Assembly: GCF_000293805.1 (NCBI RefSeq)
Contig: NZ_AMBZ01000006.1
Span: 62,001-126,000, forward strand
Reading direction: 5' to 3'
Source of the DNA: Paenibacillus alvei DSM 29
Lineage (GTDB): Bacteria; Bacillota; Bacilli; Paenibacillales; Paenibacillaceae
Length of the DNA stretch: 64,000 bases
Part shown: positions 1 through 8,635 of the stretch, piece by piece
Layout of the letters: every line of letters begins with the position of its first letter
Numbering within the stretch: position 1 is the stretch's first letter
Translations under genes and position numbers: made by a program
Notes under the pieces: model-generated
Told to the model about the DNA's origin: nothing
The model's database searches: none
What the model saw: only the letters and a program-made list of their open reading frames with translations

Positions 1-761
1 CGTCGCTCCCGCTTAAGCCCCCAGTCCCAATGGCGCTCATTGCATTTTTACACATGCCAAGATTTATCAGGATCGCTCGTCGGATCAAGGAAGGTCTGAA
101 TTCTTGACATCTGATGGGGCTTGACGAGCTTCGCGAGCAACTCATAATCCGCAAAATAAAGCCAGCAAATCGTTCCTACTGCAATTGCGATCACGGACAG
201 GCAAATGACCATGTAAAGAGCCTTAACGTTCCCCATCCACAGCATGCTTAGCATAACAGCAATAAATACGAGCGCAGTGCCTAAATCCGGCTGCTTCATA
301 ATAATAACGGTGGGCAGAAGGAACACCAGAGCAAACGGCACGATATCGTACAGCAAGCGGAGCTGCTCCCCTCCCCGCTTTTGCAAAAGATGCGCTGCTA
401 GCAGTACCGTTGCGATCTTCATCATTTCAGACGGTTGGAGCTGAAAGCTTCCAATGCTCAGCCACCGAACTGCACCGTTAATATTTTCACCCTTGAACAT
501 CACGAGCAGAAGCAGCAGGATCCCTAACCCATATATGACATATGATAGCTTCCCAACTAATAGATTGTAGTCAATGGTTGCAAGCAAGAGCATTGGAATG
601 CAAAATACGCCAAACAGCACGATATTATTCACATGTATGCCATGCAGCTTCGTTTGAAATGTTGCCTCATATACCGCAATTGTACCAATCGCAATAAGAC
701 ATCCTACAATAACTAGAGTAAACTTATCGATCTTACTAAGTTTGCGCAAAAATATGATCAT
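1..761 (-). pseudogene. rodA: RodA/FtsW-family SEDS protein, frameshifted, runs off window start
   Basis: SEDS-family integral membrane protein, the family of glycan polymerases that act with class B PBPs in elongation, division or spore cortex synthesis. Start ATG at 761 follows AAAGGA and overlaps the end of the upstream FtsW-like gene by 26 bases. Several hydrophobic segments are visible, with the family signature QPSE and IMKQPDLG. The frame ends in WHV-stop at 48, but the next frame continues with family sequence (KNAMSAIGTGGLSG), matching IQSIYALAHGGMTG of the neighbour residue for residue. One extra base near 49-51 explains this. The rest of the gene lies outside the window. Either a sequencing insertion or a recent frameshift; the assignment to RodA rather than a second FtsW/SpoVE is by elimination. 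Confidence 0.8.
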
Positions 762-1911
762 AGCTCTGTTCCTTTTGATTTCCTTTCCGACCGTAGCCCT
801 GTTGCTGCCGTCTTCGATAGTTATCACGAGAAATGCTGAGGATAATGCCTGTGCTTGCCATACATAAAAGTAAGGAAGATCCCCCGTAGCTAATGAAGGG
901 AAGCGGAACACCGGTTATTGGAAGAAGTCCGGTGACTGCCCCTAAATTAAGCATAACCTGAATAAAGATCATGCTGACAATTCCGGTTCCAAGCATAATG
1001 GCAAAGGGATCATCGCTTCGCAGCGCTGTCATGAAGCCTTTTACAACCAAGATGAAAAAGCCGAGTACCACCATACATGCGCCGATAAAGCCGAACTCTT
1101 CTCCGATGACCGCAAAAATGAAATCAGTATGCGCTTCTGGAAGATAAAATAGCTTCTGAATACCGTGTCCGAATCCGGTTCCTGTCATTCCACCATGAGC
1201 AAGAGCATAAATGGATTGGATCAGTTGATAGCCTGAGCCTTGCTGATCCTCATAAGGATTCATAAAAGACGCGATGCGCTTAAAGCGGTAGCTTTGGCTT
1301 ACTGCCAAATAGATCATTACAGGCGAAATTCCAATACATAATAAGCCTAACTGACGTAAATTAACGCCGCCAATGATAATAACAGTTAGACAAATAAAGA
1401 ATAGCATGAGAACAGATCCGAAGTCGGGCTGCTTCATAATAAGCAATGAGATGAAGCTCACTACGATAAGAATGGGCAGCAGCCCCTTCTTAAAGCTTTG
1501 GATACGCTCTCCCTTATTGCTAATTAGAGATGATATGTACATGATGAGTGCCAGCTTCGTGAATTCAACCGGTTGAAACTGAAATCCAGCTACAACAATC
1601 CATCTTCTCGCTCCATTCATGCTGCTGCCTGCCGCCACAACGACAAGCAGAAGAACAATAGAAACAAGCAGCAAATAAGGCGCTGTTTTCTTCCACACGC
1701 GAATGGGAATATTCATCATGACGAACATACCGACGAGTCCAATGCAGGCAAACTTGATTTGCTTGGATGTATAATACCAGGGATTATCATGCTTCACGCT
1801 GCCCAATGCGGAGCTTGCGCTGAATATCATCGCCATGCCAAAACATGCAAGCAGCACGACGGTAAATAACAACAGGAAGTCTGGGCGGCCTTTTTTCATT
1901 GTCGGTTCCAT
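736..1911 (-). CDS. ftsW: FtsW/SpoVE-like SEDS peptidoglycan polymerase
   Basis: A 391-residue polytopic membrane protein of the SEDS family, which polymerises lipid II into glycan strands at the cytoplasmic membrane together with a penicillin-binding protein. About ten hydrophobic segments are visible. Motifs include FQFQPVEFTKLALI, MKQPDFGS, AHGGMTGTGFGHG, LPEAHTDFIFAVIGEE and the C-terminal LPFISYGGSS, all typical of FtsW/RodA/SpoVE. The basic tail is cytoplasmic. Start ATG at 1911 is preceded by CGGAGG eight bases upstream. It lies 37 bases after the LCP gene and overlaps the RodA-like gene, so the three are probably co-transcribed. It could serve division, elongation or spore cortex; the sequence alone does not decide. 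Confidence 0.9.
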   Translation of the reverse strand: MEPTMKKGRPDFLLLFTVVLLACFGMAMIFSASSALGSVKHDNPWYYTSKQIKFACIGLVGMFVMMNIPIRVWKKTAPYLLLVSIVLLLVVVAAGSSMNGARRWIVVAGFQFQPVEFTKLALIMYISSLISNKGERIQSFKKGLLPILIVVSFISLLIMKQPDFGSVLMLFFICLTVIIIGGVNLRQLGLLCIGISPVMIYLAVSQSYRFKRIASFMNPYEDQQGSGYQLIQSIYALAHGGMTGTGFGHGIQKLFYLPEAHTDFIFAVIGEEFGFIGACMVVLGFFILVVKGFMTALRSDDPFAIMLGTGIVSMIFIQVMLNLGAVTGLLPITGVPLPFISYGGSSLLLCMASTGIILSISRDNYRRRQQQGYGRKGNQKEQSYDHIFAQT

Positions 1912-1948
1912 CAGCTATGCCTCCGTTCTTGCACGGGGGTGAGTTCAA

Positions 1949-2921
1949 TTACTTTTTGGTTCGGGGCTCCATCAGCTTCTCAGCTGTTACCGCAGGATCG
2001 AGCCAATTCGCGATAAGCTCGCGCGCATATGCCAGATCCCCTTCGTCCAGGTTGTAATACCAAATATCGTGCTTCATCATCCCCTCTCCATCTAAAGCAT
2101 AGGTTGTGAATTGAGGGAGAGTGTCCTTCATGAAGATGGATTTGGCCAGATCAATCATATCGGATGGAGAAATGTCTGTTGTAAAGTGCTCGCCCGCAAT
2201 GCCAAGCAGTTCAGGAATATGGCTGAATTTATCCAACTGAACCGCACGTTCCGCTATGGCCTGTAAAAAAACTTCGATTGCGCATCATGCGATCCATATC
2301 GGAATCCTCGCGATATCTTACATAGTTAAGAGCTTCGAGACCGTTGTAAATGGGCTTGTTCGCTTCAATTCTGAATTTGTCATGATTCCAGTTTTTATTG
2401 ACAATATCTTTTGTTATCGGTAACTCAATCCCACCTAGCGCATCCATAACATTCTTAAATCCTGTGAAGTTGATGGCTGCATAATGGGTCACGGGATGCT
2501 GCAGCAGATGCTCTACACTGTCAACGCTCATTTTGGCTCCGCCGAACGCATACGCATGGGCGATCTTGTCTTGTTTGTTCTTTCCTACAATTTCGGTATA
2601 GCTGTCACGTGGAATGGACAATAACAGAATCCGATTCTCCTTGCGCCTCACGACAGAATAAATCATTGAATCTGATCGGCCTATTTCCTTGTCCCGCTGA
2701 TCAATTCCAAGGAGCAGAACCGAGAATGGCTCATCTTGCACCAATGGATTTTTAATTGTTAATGGCTTATACGCTTCCTCCAGCTTCTTCTCCACCTGCT
2801 TCGATAAAAACATATCGAAGGTCATGAGGGCAATCTGCTTGCGGCATAGATATCCCACCGTCGCTGTCACTACGAGAAGAAATGCCAGCGAAATGATTAT
2901 CCATTTTTTATTGATTTTCAT
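1949..2921 (-). pseudogene. LytR-CpsA-Psr (LCP) family protein, frameshifted in a T7 run
   Basis: LCP proteins transfer undecaprenyl-linked glycopolymers such as teichoic acids to peptidoglycan on the outer face of the membrane. The N-terminus has a single membrane anchor (residues about 7-25), then the LCP core with LLLGIDQR, RSDSMI, LLSIPRDSY, KIAHAYAFGG and NYVRYREDSDMDR. Near 2265-2271 a run of seven T (coding strand) shifts the frame; with six, the reading continues SFLQAIAERAVQLDKFSHIP into the downstream frame, which ends at 1949. The likely start is ATG at 2921 after GAGAAAGGGG; an ATG at 2942 overlaps the stop of the upstream lipoprotein gene (ATGA). The single homopolymer change suggests a sequencing error or slippage rather than a dead gene. 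Confidence 0.85.
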
Positions 2922-2938
2922 TGTTGCCCCTTTCTCTT

Positions 2939-3505
2939 TCATTCCCTATTTCTTATGTGATTTCTTGCTTTCTCATCGGCATTTACATCGAAATCAATCT
3001 GGCCACTGTATGTTTTTTTGTCCCATAACTTCAACGCCTGGTCCTGCCATGTATATACATCAAGACCATTTTCGTCGCCGCCCATTGTCCAGCCTAATAC
3101 AATCTCGGGCAAGCCGTCCTTGTTGACATCAGTCAAGCTAGCGTAATCAAGTCCGTATCCGTAGCCCTTCGTATCCCACACGATGTTCCATTGCTTATTT
3201 TCGTATCTGAGCAAGGCCGCCTTGCGCGTCTTCTCATTACGTACATTCTCTTCATACACGATAACAGCTTCATCGTGGCCATCCCCATCGACATCTCCAT
3301 ACGATATACCGGTGTTCCCTCCCCCATGCTTTGGGATTAATAATCGGGAGCCGTCAGGCAGTGCCCGCCGAACAACAGCTTCATGGCTATGACTTGCGGG
3401 AAGTGGTGGCTGAATGAGGTCGATAGGTGCAGCTGGAACTCCACAACCAACTGTCCACATGAGCAACCCCAATATCCATATTTGCCGCATCTTCTGTCTT
3501 CTCAT
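2939..3505 (-). CDS. FG-GAP/VCBS-like lipoprotein
   Basis: A 188-residue exported protein. It begins with a hydrophobic signal segment ending in the lipobox WTVGC, so it is probably lipid-anchored to the outer face of the membrane. The body carries two calcium-loop-like repeats, YGDVDGDGHDEAVI and LTDVNKDGLPEIVL, as in FG-GAP/integrin-alpha-type propeller repeats; only two are seen, fewer than in a full propeller. It overlaps the LCP gene by an ATGA junction and lies in the operon between the histidine kinase and the LCP protein. A role in sensing or wall binding is inference from context only. The DxDxDG loops would fit divalent cation binding, which is notable given the M-box upstream. Confidence 0.7.
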   Translation of the reverse strand: MRRQKMRQIWILGLLMWTVGCGVPAAPIDLIQPPLPASHSHEAVVRRALPDGSRLLIPKHGGGNTGISYGDVDGDGHDEAVIVYEENVRNEKTRKAALLRYENKQWNIVWDTKGYGYGLDYASLTDVNKDGLPEIVLGWTMGGDENGLDVYTWQDQALKLWDKKTYSGQIDFDVNADEKARNHIRNRE

Positions 3506-3600
3506 TTATCCATATCCACCTTCCTTGCCTGATCGTACTCCATGTATTAGTGTATATTTTCAATTGGATGAAAGGGTTATGAAATCGTTAAAATTCATAA

Positions 3601-5016
3601 TCATTTTTCCTCTTCTCGATCAATGACTTGCTCATTTATGGGCAAATAAATACGAACTGTCGTGCCAGCACCTGGCTCACTATCAATCTCCATCCTGCCA
3701 TGATGGAGGCGTATAATCTCTTGACAGATAGACAGTCCGAGCCCGCTTCCAGTTGGACTGTTCTTTCCTTTGTAAAATTTCTGGAGCACCAACTTGAGCT
3801 CCTCTTCCGCTATACCGCAGCCGGTATCTTGAATATGAATCATAACTTCTCTATGACAAACTTCGGCATGAACAACAATAGTACCGCCTGCATCCGTAAA
3901 TTTAAGCGAGTTGTCCAACAGGTTAATGAACACCTGTCTCAAGCGATTCTCATCGGCTGTGATCTTAGGAATATCGGAGTCAGCATAAATATCAAGACGT
4001 ATTCCTAAACGCGCAGCCCTTGGAGCCATCAATATGCCAATCTGCTGGATCAGTTCGGGAACATGCATAGAGCTTCGTACCAATTCGAACCTGCCATTAT
4101 CCAGCTTGGAGAAGTCTAATAATTCGTCTACTAATTGAGCTAGCCGATCTGTTTCTGATTCAATAATATCCAGTCCTTCCGTCACCAATGACTCATCACG
4201 TGCTGCATCTGCCTTCAATGTTACTGTCCACCCCTTAATATTAGTCAGCGGGGTACGAATCTCATGCGAGACCGAGGAGATAAATTCATTTTTATGCTGA
4301 TCGTTGCGGCTGATTCTGGACGCCATTGCATTCATCGTGTCCGCAAGCGTTCCTAGCTCATCTCGATAATATTTTTTGGCTCGTATAGAAAAGTTCCCAT
4401 CCGCCATCTGTTCAGCGGCTTTTGTCAGTTCTTTTATGGAGTTGGTTATCGTTCGCGATATGAACAGACTTAACATCGCAACAATGAGGACAACGAGCAC
4501 GCCCGCTACAATAATTAGACCGGAGACATAACGAATGGCTTCAATTGTTCCCGTGAGAGAACTGATAAAGCGAACGATGCCTACTGTTTTGCCTTTTGAT
4601 TGGAGCGGATAAGAAACGGCAACTATATTCTCATTGGTGTCGCCATCAACGCCGCGCCATGTGCCTGCTGCACCTCCAGAGGCCTGCTGTACGTCAGCGT
4701 ATTTGATGAACGAAATGCCTGACCTAGCGCCAAATGAATCTTGTATCATATGTCCGGCGGCATCCAAGATCTGAACCTGTCCGGAAGTATGCTGCGAAAA
4801 TGCTCTAACGAGCCTTTCCGCTTGCTCATTCACTTCTTCTTCTGAGAAATATTGTTGGAAGAATGAGGCCGAGATTTCAGCTTGATTCATCAGCGCCCGC
4901 TCAACATTATAGTGATAGTAATAGTTGACTGAAGTGATCAAAATGACTTCTAATATGCATACGGTTGCTAGGATTACAGCTAAATAACTGCCAACTAACC
5001 GTTGTTGAATGCTCAA
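3601..5016 (-). CDS. membrane sensor histidine kinase
   Basis: A 471-residue sensor kinase: transmembrane helix at about 8-31, extracellular sensing region about 32-162, second helix about 163-187, HAMP linker about 188-240, HisKA with the phospho-acceptor His251 in SVSHEIRTPLTN, then the ATPase domain with N box NLLDNSLKF, G1 box DTGCGIAEEE and G2 box GSGLGLSI. All catalytic motifs are present. It starts two codons after the response regulator stop at 5020, so the pair is certainly co-transcribed. The stimulus is unknown; a cell-envelope or cation signal is inferred from the downstream wall genes and the upstream M-box. Confidence 0.93.
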   Translation of the reverse strand: MSIQQRLVGSYLAVILATVCILEVILITSVNYYYHYNVERALMNQAEISASFFQQYFSEEEVNEQAERLVRAFSQHTSGQVQILDAAGHMIQDSFGARSGISFIKYADVQQASGGAAGTWRGVDGDTNENIVAVSYPLQSKGKTVGIVRFISSLTGTIEAIRYVSGLIIVAGVLVVLIVAMLSLFISRTITNSIKELTKAAEQMADGNFSIRAKKYYRDELGTLADTMNAMASRISRNDQHKNEFISSVSHEIRTPLTNIKGWTVTLKADAARDESLVTEGLDIIESETDRLAQLVDELLDFSKLDNGRFELVRSSMHVPELIQQIGILMAPRAARLGIRLDIYADSDIPKITADENRLRQVFINLLDNSLKFTDAGGTIVVHAEVCHREVMIHIQDTGCGIAEEELKLVLQKFYKGKNSPTGSGLGLSICQEIIRLHHGRMEIDSEPGAGTTVRIYLPINEQVIDREEEK

Positions 5017-5019
5017 TCT

Positions 5020-5745
5020 TTATTCTCCTTTCTTCCAACGATACCCCATCCCCCAGACAGTTTCGATCCGTCTCGGATTCGAGCAATCATCCTCAATCTT
5101 CTCTCGCAGCTTGCGAACATGAACATCAACCGTCTTCGGATCGCCAATAAAGTCTTCGCCCCAAGCTAAATTCAATAACTCATCTCTTGATAGAGCCTTA
5201 TCCGGATGCTCAAGAAATGCCTTGATCATGCCGAACTCTTTTGGAGTCAGCTCGATTTTTGCACCGTGCTTGAACACTTTATTTGCTCCCTTATCCAGTC
5301 TTATCGGGCCAGATTCGAGTACGGTATTTGATACAGAAGATGTTTGTTTCGTACGACGCAAAACCGTCTTGATTCTGGCAACAAGCTCAAGCGGATTGAA
5401 CGGCTTCACAATATAATCGTCAGCTCCAAGCTCAAGCCCTTTAATTTTGTCAAAGTCCTGTCCCTTAGCGGTCAAAAAGATAATGACGATATTCGCATCT
5501 ATTTGTCTAATCTGTTGACAAATATCGAAGCCCTCCATATCAGGCAGCATAATATCAAGAACAACAGCGTCCGGCCGATTATCCGTAAATTGCTTCATCG
5601 CCTCTATCCCCATTGCCGCCTCACTCACTTGAAAACCATTACGCTCCAAATTAATCGAAATAAAACGGCGTATATGACTGTCATCCTCAACGACTAGCAC
5701 ATGATTGCGGATTTGTGACTCTATCGAGCTGGTCCATTTATTCAT
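5020..5745 (-). CDS. OmpR/PhoB-family response regulator
   Basis: A 241-residue DNA-binding response regulator. The receiver domain (about 14-130) has the acidic pocket VVEDDS, phospho-acceptor Asp64 in VVLDIMLP, Thr in FLTAKG and Lys in DDYIVKPFNP. The C-terminal winged helix (about 145-240) has the expected LTPKEFGMI, VDVHVRKLREKI and VWGMGYRW. The start is ATG at 5745, six bases after GGGGGAG; the open frame reaches a TTG at 5760 inside that ribosome binding site and is not used. It is the first gene after the M-box terminator and therefore the gene whose transcription the riboswitch most directly gates. Confidence 0.93.
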   Translation of the reverse strand: MNKWTSSIESQIRNHVLVVEDDSHIRRFISINLERNGFQVSEAAMGIEAMKQFTDNRPDAVVLDIMLPDMEGFDICQQIRQIDANIVIIFLTAKGQDFDKIKGLELGADDYIVKPFNPLELVARIKTVLRRTKQTSSVSNTVLESGPIRLDKGANKVFKHGAKIELTPKEFGMIKAFLEHPDKALSRDELLNLAWGEDFIGDPKTVDVHVRKLREKIEDDCSNPRRIETVWGMGYRWKKGE

Positions 5746-5800
5746 CGAATTCTCCCCCAATCGATTTGCTTATGTAACGAATCGGATTCGTACTTACTCT

Positions 5801-5840
5801 GAATAAAGTAAACAGCCCTCCCTTCCTCGGGAGAGCTGTT
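5801..5840 (-). terminator. riboswitch expression-platform terminator
   Basis: On the minus strand AACAGCTCTCCC pairs with GGGAGGGCTGTT across a six-base loop, followed by TACTTTATT. It lies between the M-box aptamer (5881-6050) and the response regulator start at 5745, with no gene of its own upstream, as expected for a transcription-attenuation platform. The aptamer's 3' side (CCAGGGGGAA) can pair with TCTCCC of the terminator arm, giving a plausible antiterminator. Confidence 0.8.
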
Positions 5841-5880
5841 GATGAAAAAGGCTGCTATAATTGCGCACAATTCAAATAAG

Positions 5881-6050
5881 CACCGTTCCCCCTGGTACAG
5901 TTTTGGCACTATACAACGTAAAGAGGCACATGCCTCTTAGCCACATTATGAAAAGCCTTAATCCGGCAATCCCTGTTCTACCCATTGGCATCTCTCGATG
6001 TTTCCGGGCAGTGGCCTATATTCGTATAGGAGCCTCACCTAACGAGGACA
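5881..6050 (-). promoter_or_regulatory. M-box (ykoK leader) magnesium riboswitch
   Basis: Read on the minus strand from 6046, the RNA carries the conserved M-box blocks: GTTAGGTGAGGCTCCTATA, GCCACTGCCCGGAAA, a small hairpin CATCGAGAGATG, CCAATGGGTAGAACAGGGA, TTAAGGCTTTT, ATAATGTGGCTAAGAGGC and TATAGTGCCAAAACTGTACC. These match my memory of the Bacillus subtilis mgtE M-box in order and spacing. M-boxes bind Mg2+ and normally repress Mg2+ transporter genes by terminator formation. Here the terminator at 5801-5840 follows and the downstream operon encodes a two-component system and wall-synthesis proteins. No mgtE or corA gene is seen in this window. Confidence 0.9.
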
Positions 6051-6065
6051 TATTCTACTTCCTGC

Positions 6066-6094
6066 ATCTTACCTTCAATGTTCAGAACTGTCAA
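6066..6094 (-). promoter_or_regulatory. sigma-A-type promoter of the M-box operon
   Basis: On the minus strand TTGACA (6089-6094) and TAAGAT (6066-6071) are separated by 17 bases, about 12 bases upstream of the expected transcript start near 6058, just before the M-box aptamer. Confidence 0.7.
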
Positions 6095-6474
6095 TGAAGC
6101 CGTGCTTGCAATCAAGAGAGGTAAATGAATGATATCTGAGAACATTTCGGACAATGAGAGCAGCGCTGCCTTAAATTATTCCTTAAAATTAAGAAATCAC
6201 CGAATTCAGACCTAGCAGAAGCGCGTTCAAAGGATGTTTGGGTCAAGCTTTAAAAATTTTCTTCTCATCATACTCGAAGTTAAAGCGTATACATTTTTTG
6301 TGTTCTGACTCCAACCCCTTTTCATCCAGTATAGGCTCATAATGAGTTTTTATACATTCATTTCAACTTGAGAAATCAGATTCCAAAAAGGAGGTGTGTA
6401 CACAGCAGCTGCATGAATAGTAAGCAAGTATTTGCATGCTTTTGAACGTGTCCAATTAAAGGAGGAATTTCATT
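6095..6474. other. intergenic region between divergent M-box operon and AA10 gene
   Basis: About 380 bases with no convincing gene. It is A/T-rich towards the right-hand end. An AGGAGGTG-like site near 6392 precedes only a ten-codon frame. The AA10 ribosome binding site AAAGGAGG lies at about 6460. I see no clear promoter match for the AA10 gene. Confidence 0.5.
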
Positions 6475-7818
6475 TTGACAGAAAAAAGTTCGTGGAATTT
6501 AGATTTGCGCAAATGGCTGGTCATTGGCGGAATGATGCTTTCCATGGCATTTGTCTTGCTCCTGTTCTCTAGCACCGCATTTGCTCACGGCTATATCGAC
6601 TCGCCTAGCAGCAGAGCGGATTTGTGTGCGAGAAAGGTAAACAAAAACTGTGGTTTCATCATTTATGAACCACAAAGCTTGGAAGCACATAAGGGCTTTC
6701 CGGCAGCAGGTCCTTCAGATGGCAAGATTGCCAGTGCGAACGGCGCTTTTCCTGAATTGGATCAGCAATCAGCTACACGCTGGAGCAAGGTGAAAATTAC
6801 ACCCGGAACGACTACCTTCCACTGGACGATTGAAGCAAACCATGCAACGACAAGCTGGAAATATTACATGACAAAGCAAGACTGGAATCCAAATGCGCCG
6901 CTTGGCCGCGCCTCCTTCGACTTAACTCCGTTCTGCAGCGTGGACTATAAAGGCAAACAGCCCCCACATTCTTATTCCGATACGTGCAATGTCCCTAGCC
7001 GAACCGGATATCAAGTAATATTAGCGGTATGGGAAATCGCGGATACAGCCAATGCCTTTTACAATGTTATAGATGTTGACTTCGGCGGCGGCTCCCCAGT
7101 CGATCCTACTCCGCCTACTGCACCTACGAATCTTGCCGTATCGAACATTACGGCATATACCGCTACATTATCGTGGAATGCTTCCTCAGATAACGTAAGT
7201 GTTACCGGCTATACTATTTACAAGGATTCCACACTCGTTGGCTCCACGAACGGAAACACAGTAACGTATGCGTTGACAGGGCTGACACCAAATACATCCT
7301 ATTCGTACACCGTGCGAGCCTTGGATGCAGCCGGCAATGAATCCACTAGCAGCAATGTCGCTTCTTTCCAAACCTCGGCGCCGCAGCCAGATACGGAACC
7401 GCCAACTGCCCCAGCTCAATTATCTGCATCGGATATTACTTCAACCAGTGTGAAGCTGTCCTGGAAAGCTTCGACGGACAATGTAGGCGTCACCGGTTAT
7501 CGAATATACAATGGTTCGACATTGGCAGCCTCAACAAGCGGTTTGACCTATACGGTAACAGGACTTACACCTCATACGGCTTACACGTTTACGGTTATTG
7601 CTTACGATGCCGCGGGCAATGTATCGCCGAGCGGCAATGCGGTTAATGTCACAACTTCACCTGCACCGACTGCTTCTCCTTGGGCGGCTAATACCTCATA
7701 TGCCGTAGGCGCACTTGTAACTTATAACGGCAAAACCTATGAAGCGCTTGTTGCCCATACGTCTCTAGCTGGATGGGAGCCGCCTAATGTCCCTGCACTG
7801 TGGCTATTGAAATCTTGA
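6475..7818 (+). CDS. secreted AA10 lytic polysaccharide monooxygenase with FN3 and chitin-binding modules
   Basis: Copper-dependent oxidative enzyme that cleaves crystalline chitin (possibly cellulose) outside the cell. A TTG start follows AAAGGAGG by nine bases. A signal peptide (1-37) ends ...AFA and exposes His38 (AHGYIDSP) as the new N-terminus, the first copper-brace ligand; the second is His123 in IEANHATTSW. The catalytic domain covers about 38-205. Two fibronectin type III modules follow (about 212-300 and 310-395), then a C-terminal aromatic-rich module (WAANTSYAVGALVTYNGKTY ... WEPP) typical of CBM5/12 chitin binding. The order AA10-FN3-FN3-CBM5 is common in Bacillota chitin degraders. 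It stands alone, convergent with the regulator at 7827. Confidence 0.93.
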   Translation: MTEKSSWNLDLRKWLVIGGMMLSMAFVLLLFSSTAFAHGYIDSPSSRADLCARKVNKNCGFIIYEPQSLEAHKGFPAAGPSDGKIASANGAFPELDQQSATRWSKVKITPGTTTFHWTIEANHATTSWKYYMTKQDWNPNAPLGRASFDLTPFCSVDYKGKQPPHSYSDTCNVPSRTGYQVILAVWEIADTANAFYNVIDVDFGGGSPVDPTPPTAPTNLAVSNITAYTATLSWNASSDNVSVTGYTIYKDSTLVGSTNGNTVTYALTGLTPNTSYSYTVRALDAAGNESTSSNVASFQTSAPQPDTEPPTAPAQLSASDITSTSVKLSWKASTDNVGVTGYRIYNGSTLAASTSGLTYTVTGLTPHTAYTFTVIAYDAAGNVSPSGNAVNVTTSPAPTASPWAANTSYAVGALVTYNGKTYEALVAHTSLAGWEPPNVPALWLLKS

Positions 7819-7826
7819 AATGAACA

Positions 7827-8420
7827 CTACCATTCCACGGGTGCTATCTTTGAATATCCTGCTATGTGCAGCACGTATCCTTTTCCTCTTATGTGCTGCA
7901 AGATAGTAGGTTGACTTGGGTTCTCTTCAATCTTTTCGCGGACTTTTTTGATATAGATATAGAGCACACCTTCAGAAGTATCCAAACTATCAGCAAGTTC
8001 GTGAGCCGATACCGGTTGGCCGTCTTGTTGAACCAAATGATAGAGCAGCTTAAATTCAAGTGTTGACAATATATGTTCTACTCCGTTCTTCTGAATGGAA
8101 TGGTTGGCTACCTGAAATAATGTCTGGTTATCATCCAGCACGACAGCATTATCAATTGCATGACAATTCCTTGTGTGTTCTTTTTCGCTTTCGTCACCCA
8201 ACATTCCAGAAATGGATTGCTCCCACATCATCATCTTCTTCAATGTATCCTTCTCCTCTGGATTCACGATCATGATAGGCACCTTGGTCTCTGTCATCAT
8301 GCGGGTGAAGCATGTGTCGTCCTCGATCTGATTCGCATCTAATAAGAATACGCTGCGAGATGTTGCGCAAGCGATTGCCTCACGGAACCTGTGGCAATCT
8401 TGAATATGAGTAAGCTTCAT
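7827..8420 (-). CDS. orphan OmpR-type winged-helix regulator with degenerate receiver
   Basis: 197 residues. The C-terminal third (about 110-190) is a trans_reg_C winged helix: LSTLEFKLLYHLV, SVDTSE-like turn (DSLDTSEGVLYIYIKKVREKI) and HIRGKGYVL. The N-terminal 100 residues are shorter than a receiver domain and I cannot find the conserved DD, phospho-Asp or Lys positions, so phosphorylation is unlikely. No kinase is adjacent. Target genes are unknown; the convergent AA10 gene is only a neighbour. It starts at ATG 8420. Confidence 0.7.
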   Translation of the reverse strand: MKLTHIQDCHRFREAIACATSRSVFLLDANQIEDDTCFTRMMTETKVPIMIVNPEEKDTLKKMMMWEQSISGMLGDESEKEHTRNCHAIDNAVVLDDNQTLFQVANHSIQKNGVEHILSTLEFKLLYHLVQQDGQPVSAHELADSLDTSEGVLYIYIKKVREKIEENPSQPTILQHIRGKGYVLHIAGYSKIAPVEW

Positions 8421-8586
8421 TTTGTCGTTGAATAAATGACTGACGTATGTAAAGAAAAATGGTTATTCGTATACACGGATAATTCCATGTCGCTTCCCTC
8501 TCTTCATTATCCCCTTGTTCGCCATAGAAGCGCTAGATTCTATTGTATACAGGGAGAGAAGCTATGTAAATTGCTGCGGCAGAGCC

Positions 8587-8623
8587 AACACAAGCCCTCC
8601 ATCATGAAGAATGTGTGGGCTTG
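8587..8623 (-). terminator. hairpin downstream of aldo/keto reductase
   Basis: CACAAGCCC pairs with GGGCTTGTG around a 19-base loop, just downstream of the reductase stop at 8636. The T tract is weak (TTGTGTTGG on the minus strand), so termination is plausible rather than certain. Confidence 0.5.
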
Positions 8624-8635
8624 TGTATATTTACG

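Noticed and set aside
5861..6097. 78-codon plus-strand frame antisense to the M-box
   Set aside because: It follows the complement of a structured RNA and has no RBS.
6388..6450. AAAAAGGAGGTG followed by short frame MNSKQVFACF before the AA10 gene
   Set aside because: Spacing to the ATG is too long (about 18 bases) and the AA10 gene has its own RBS.
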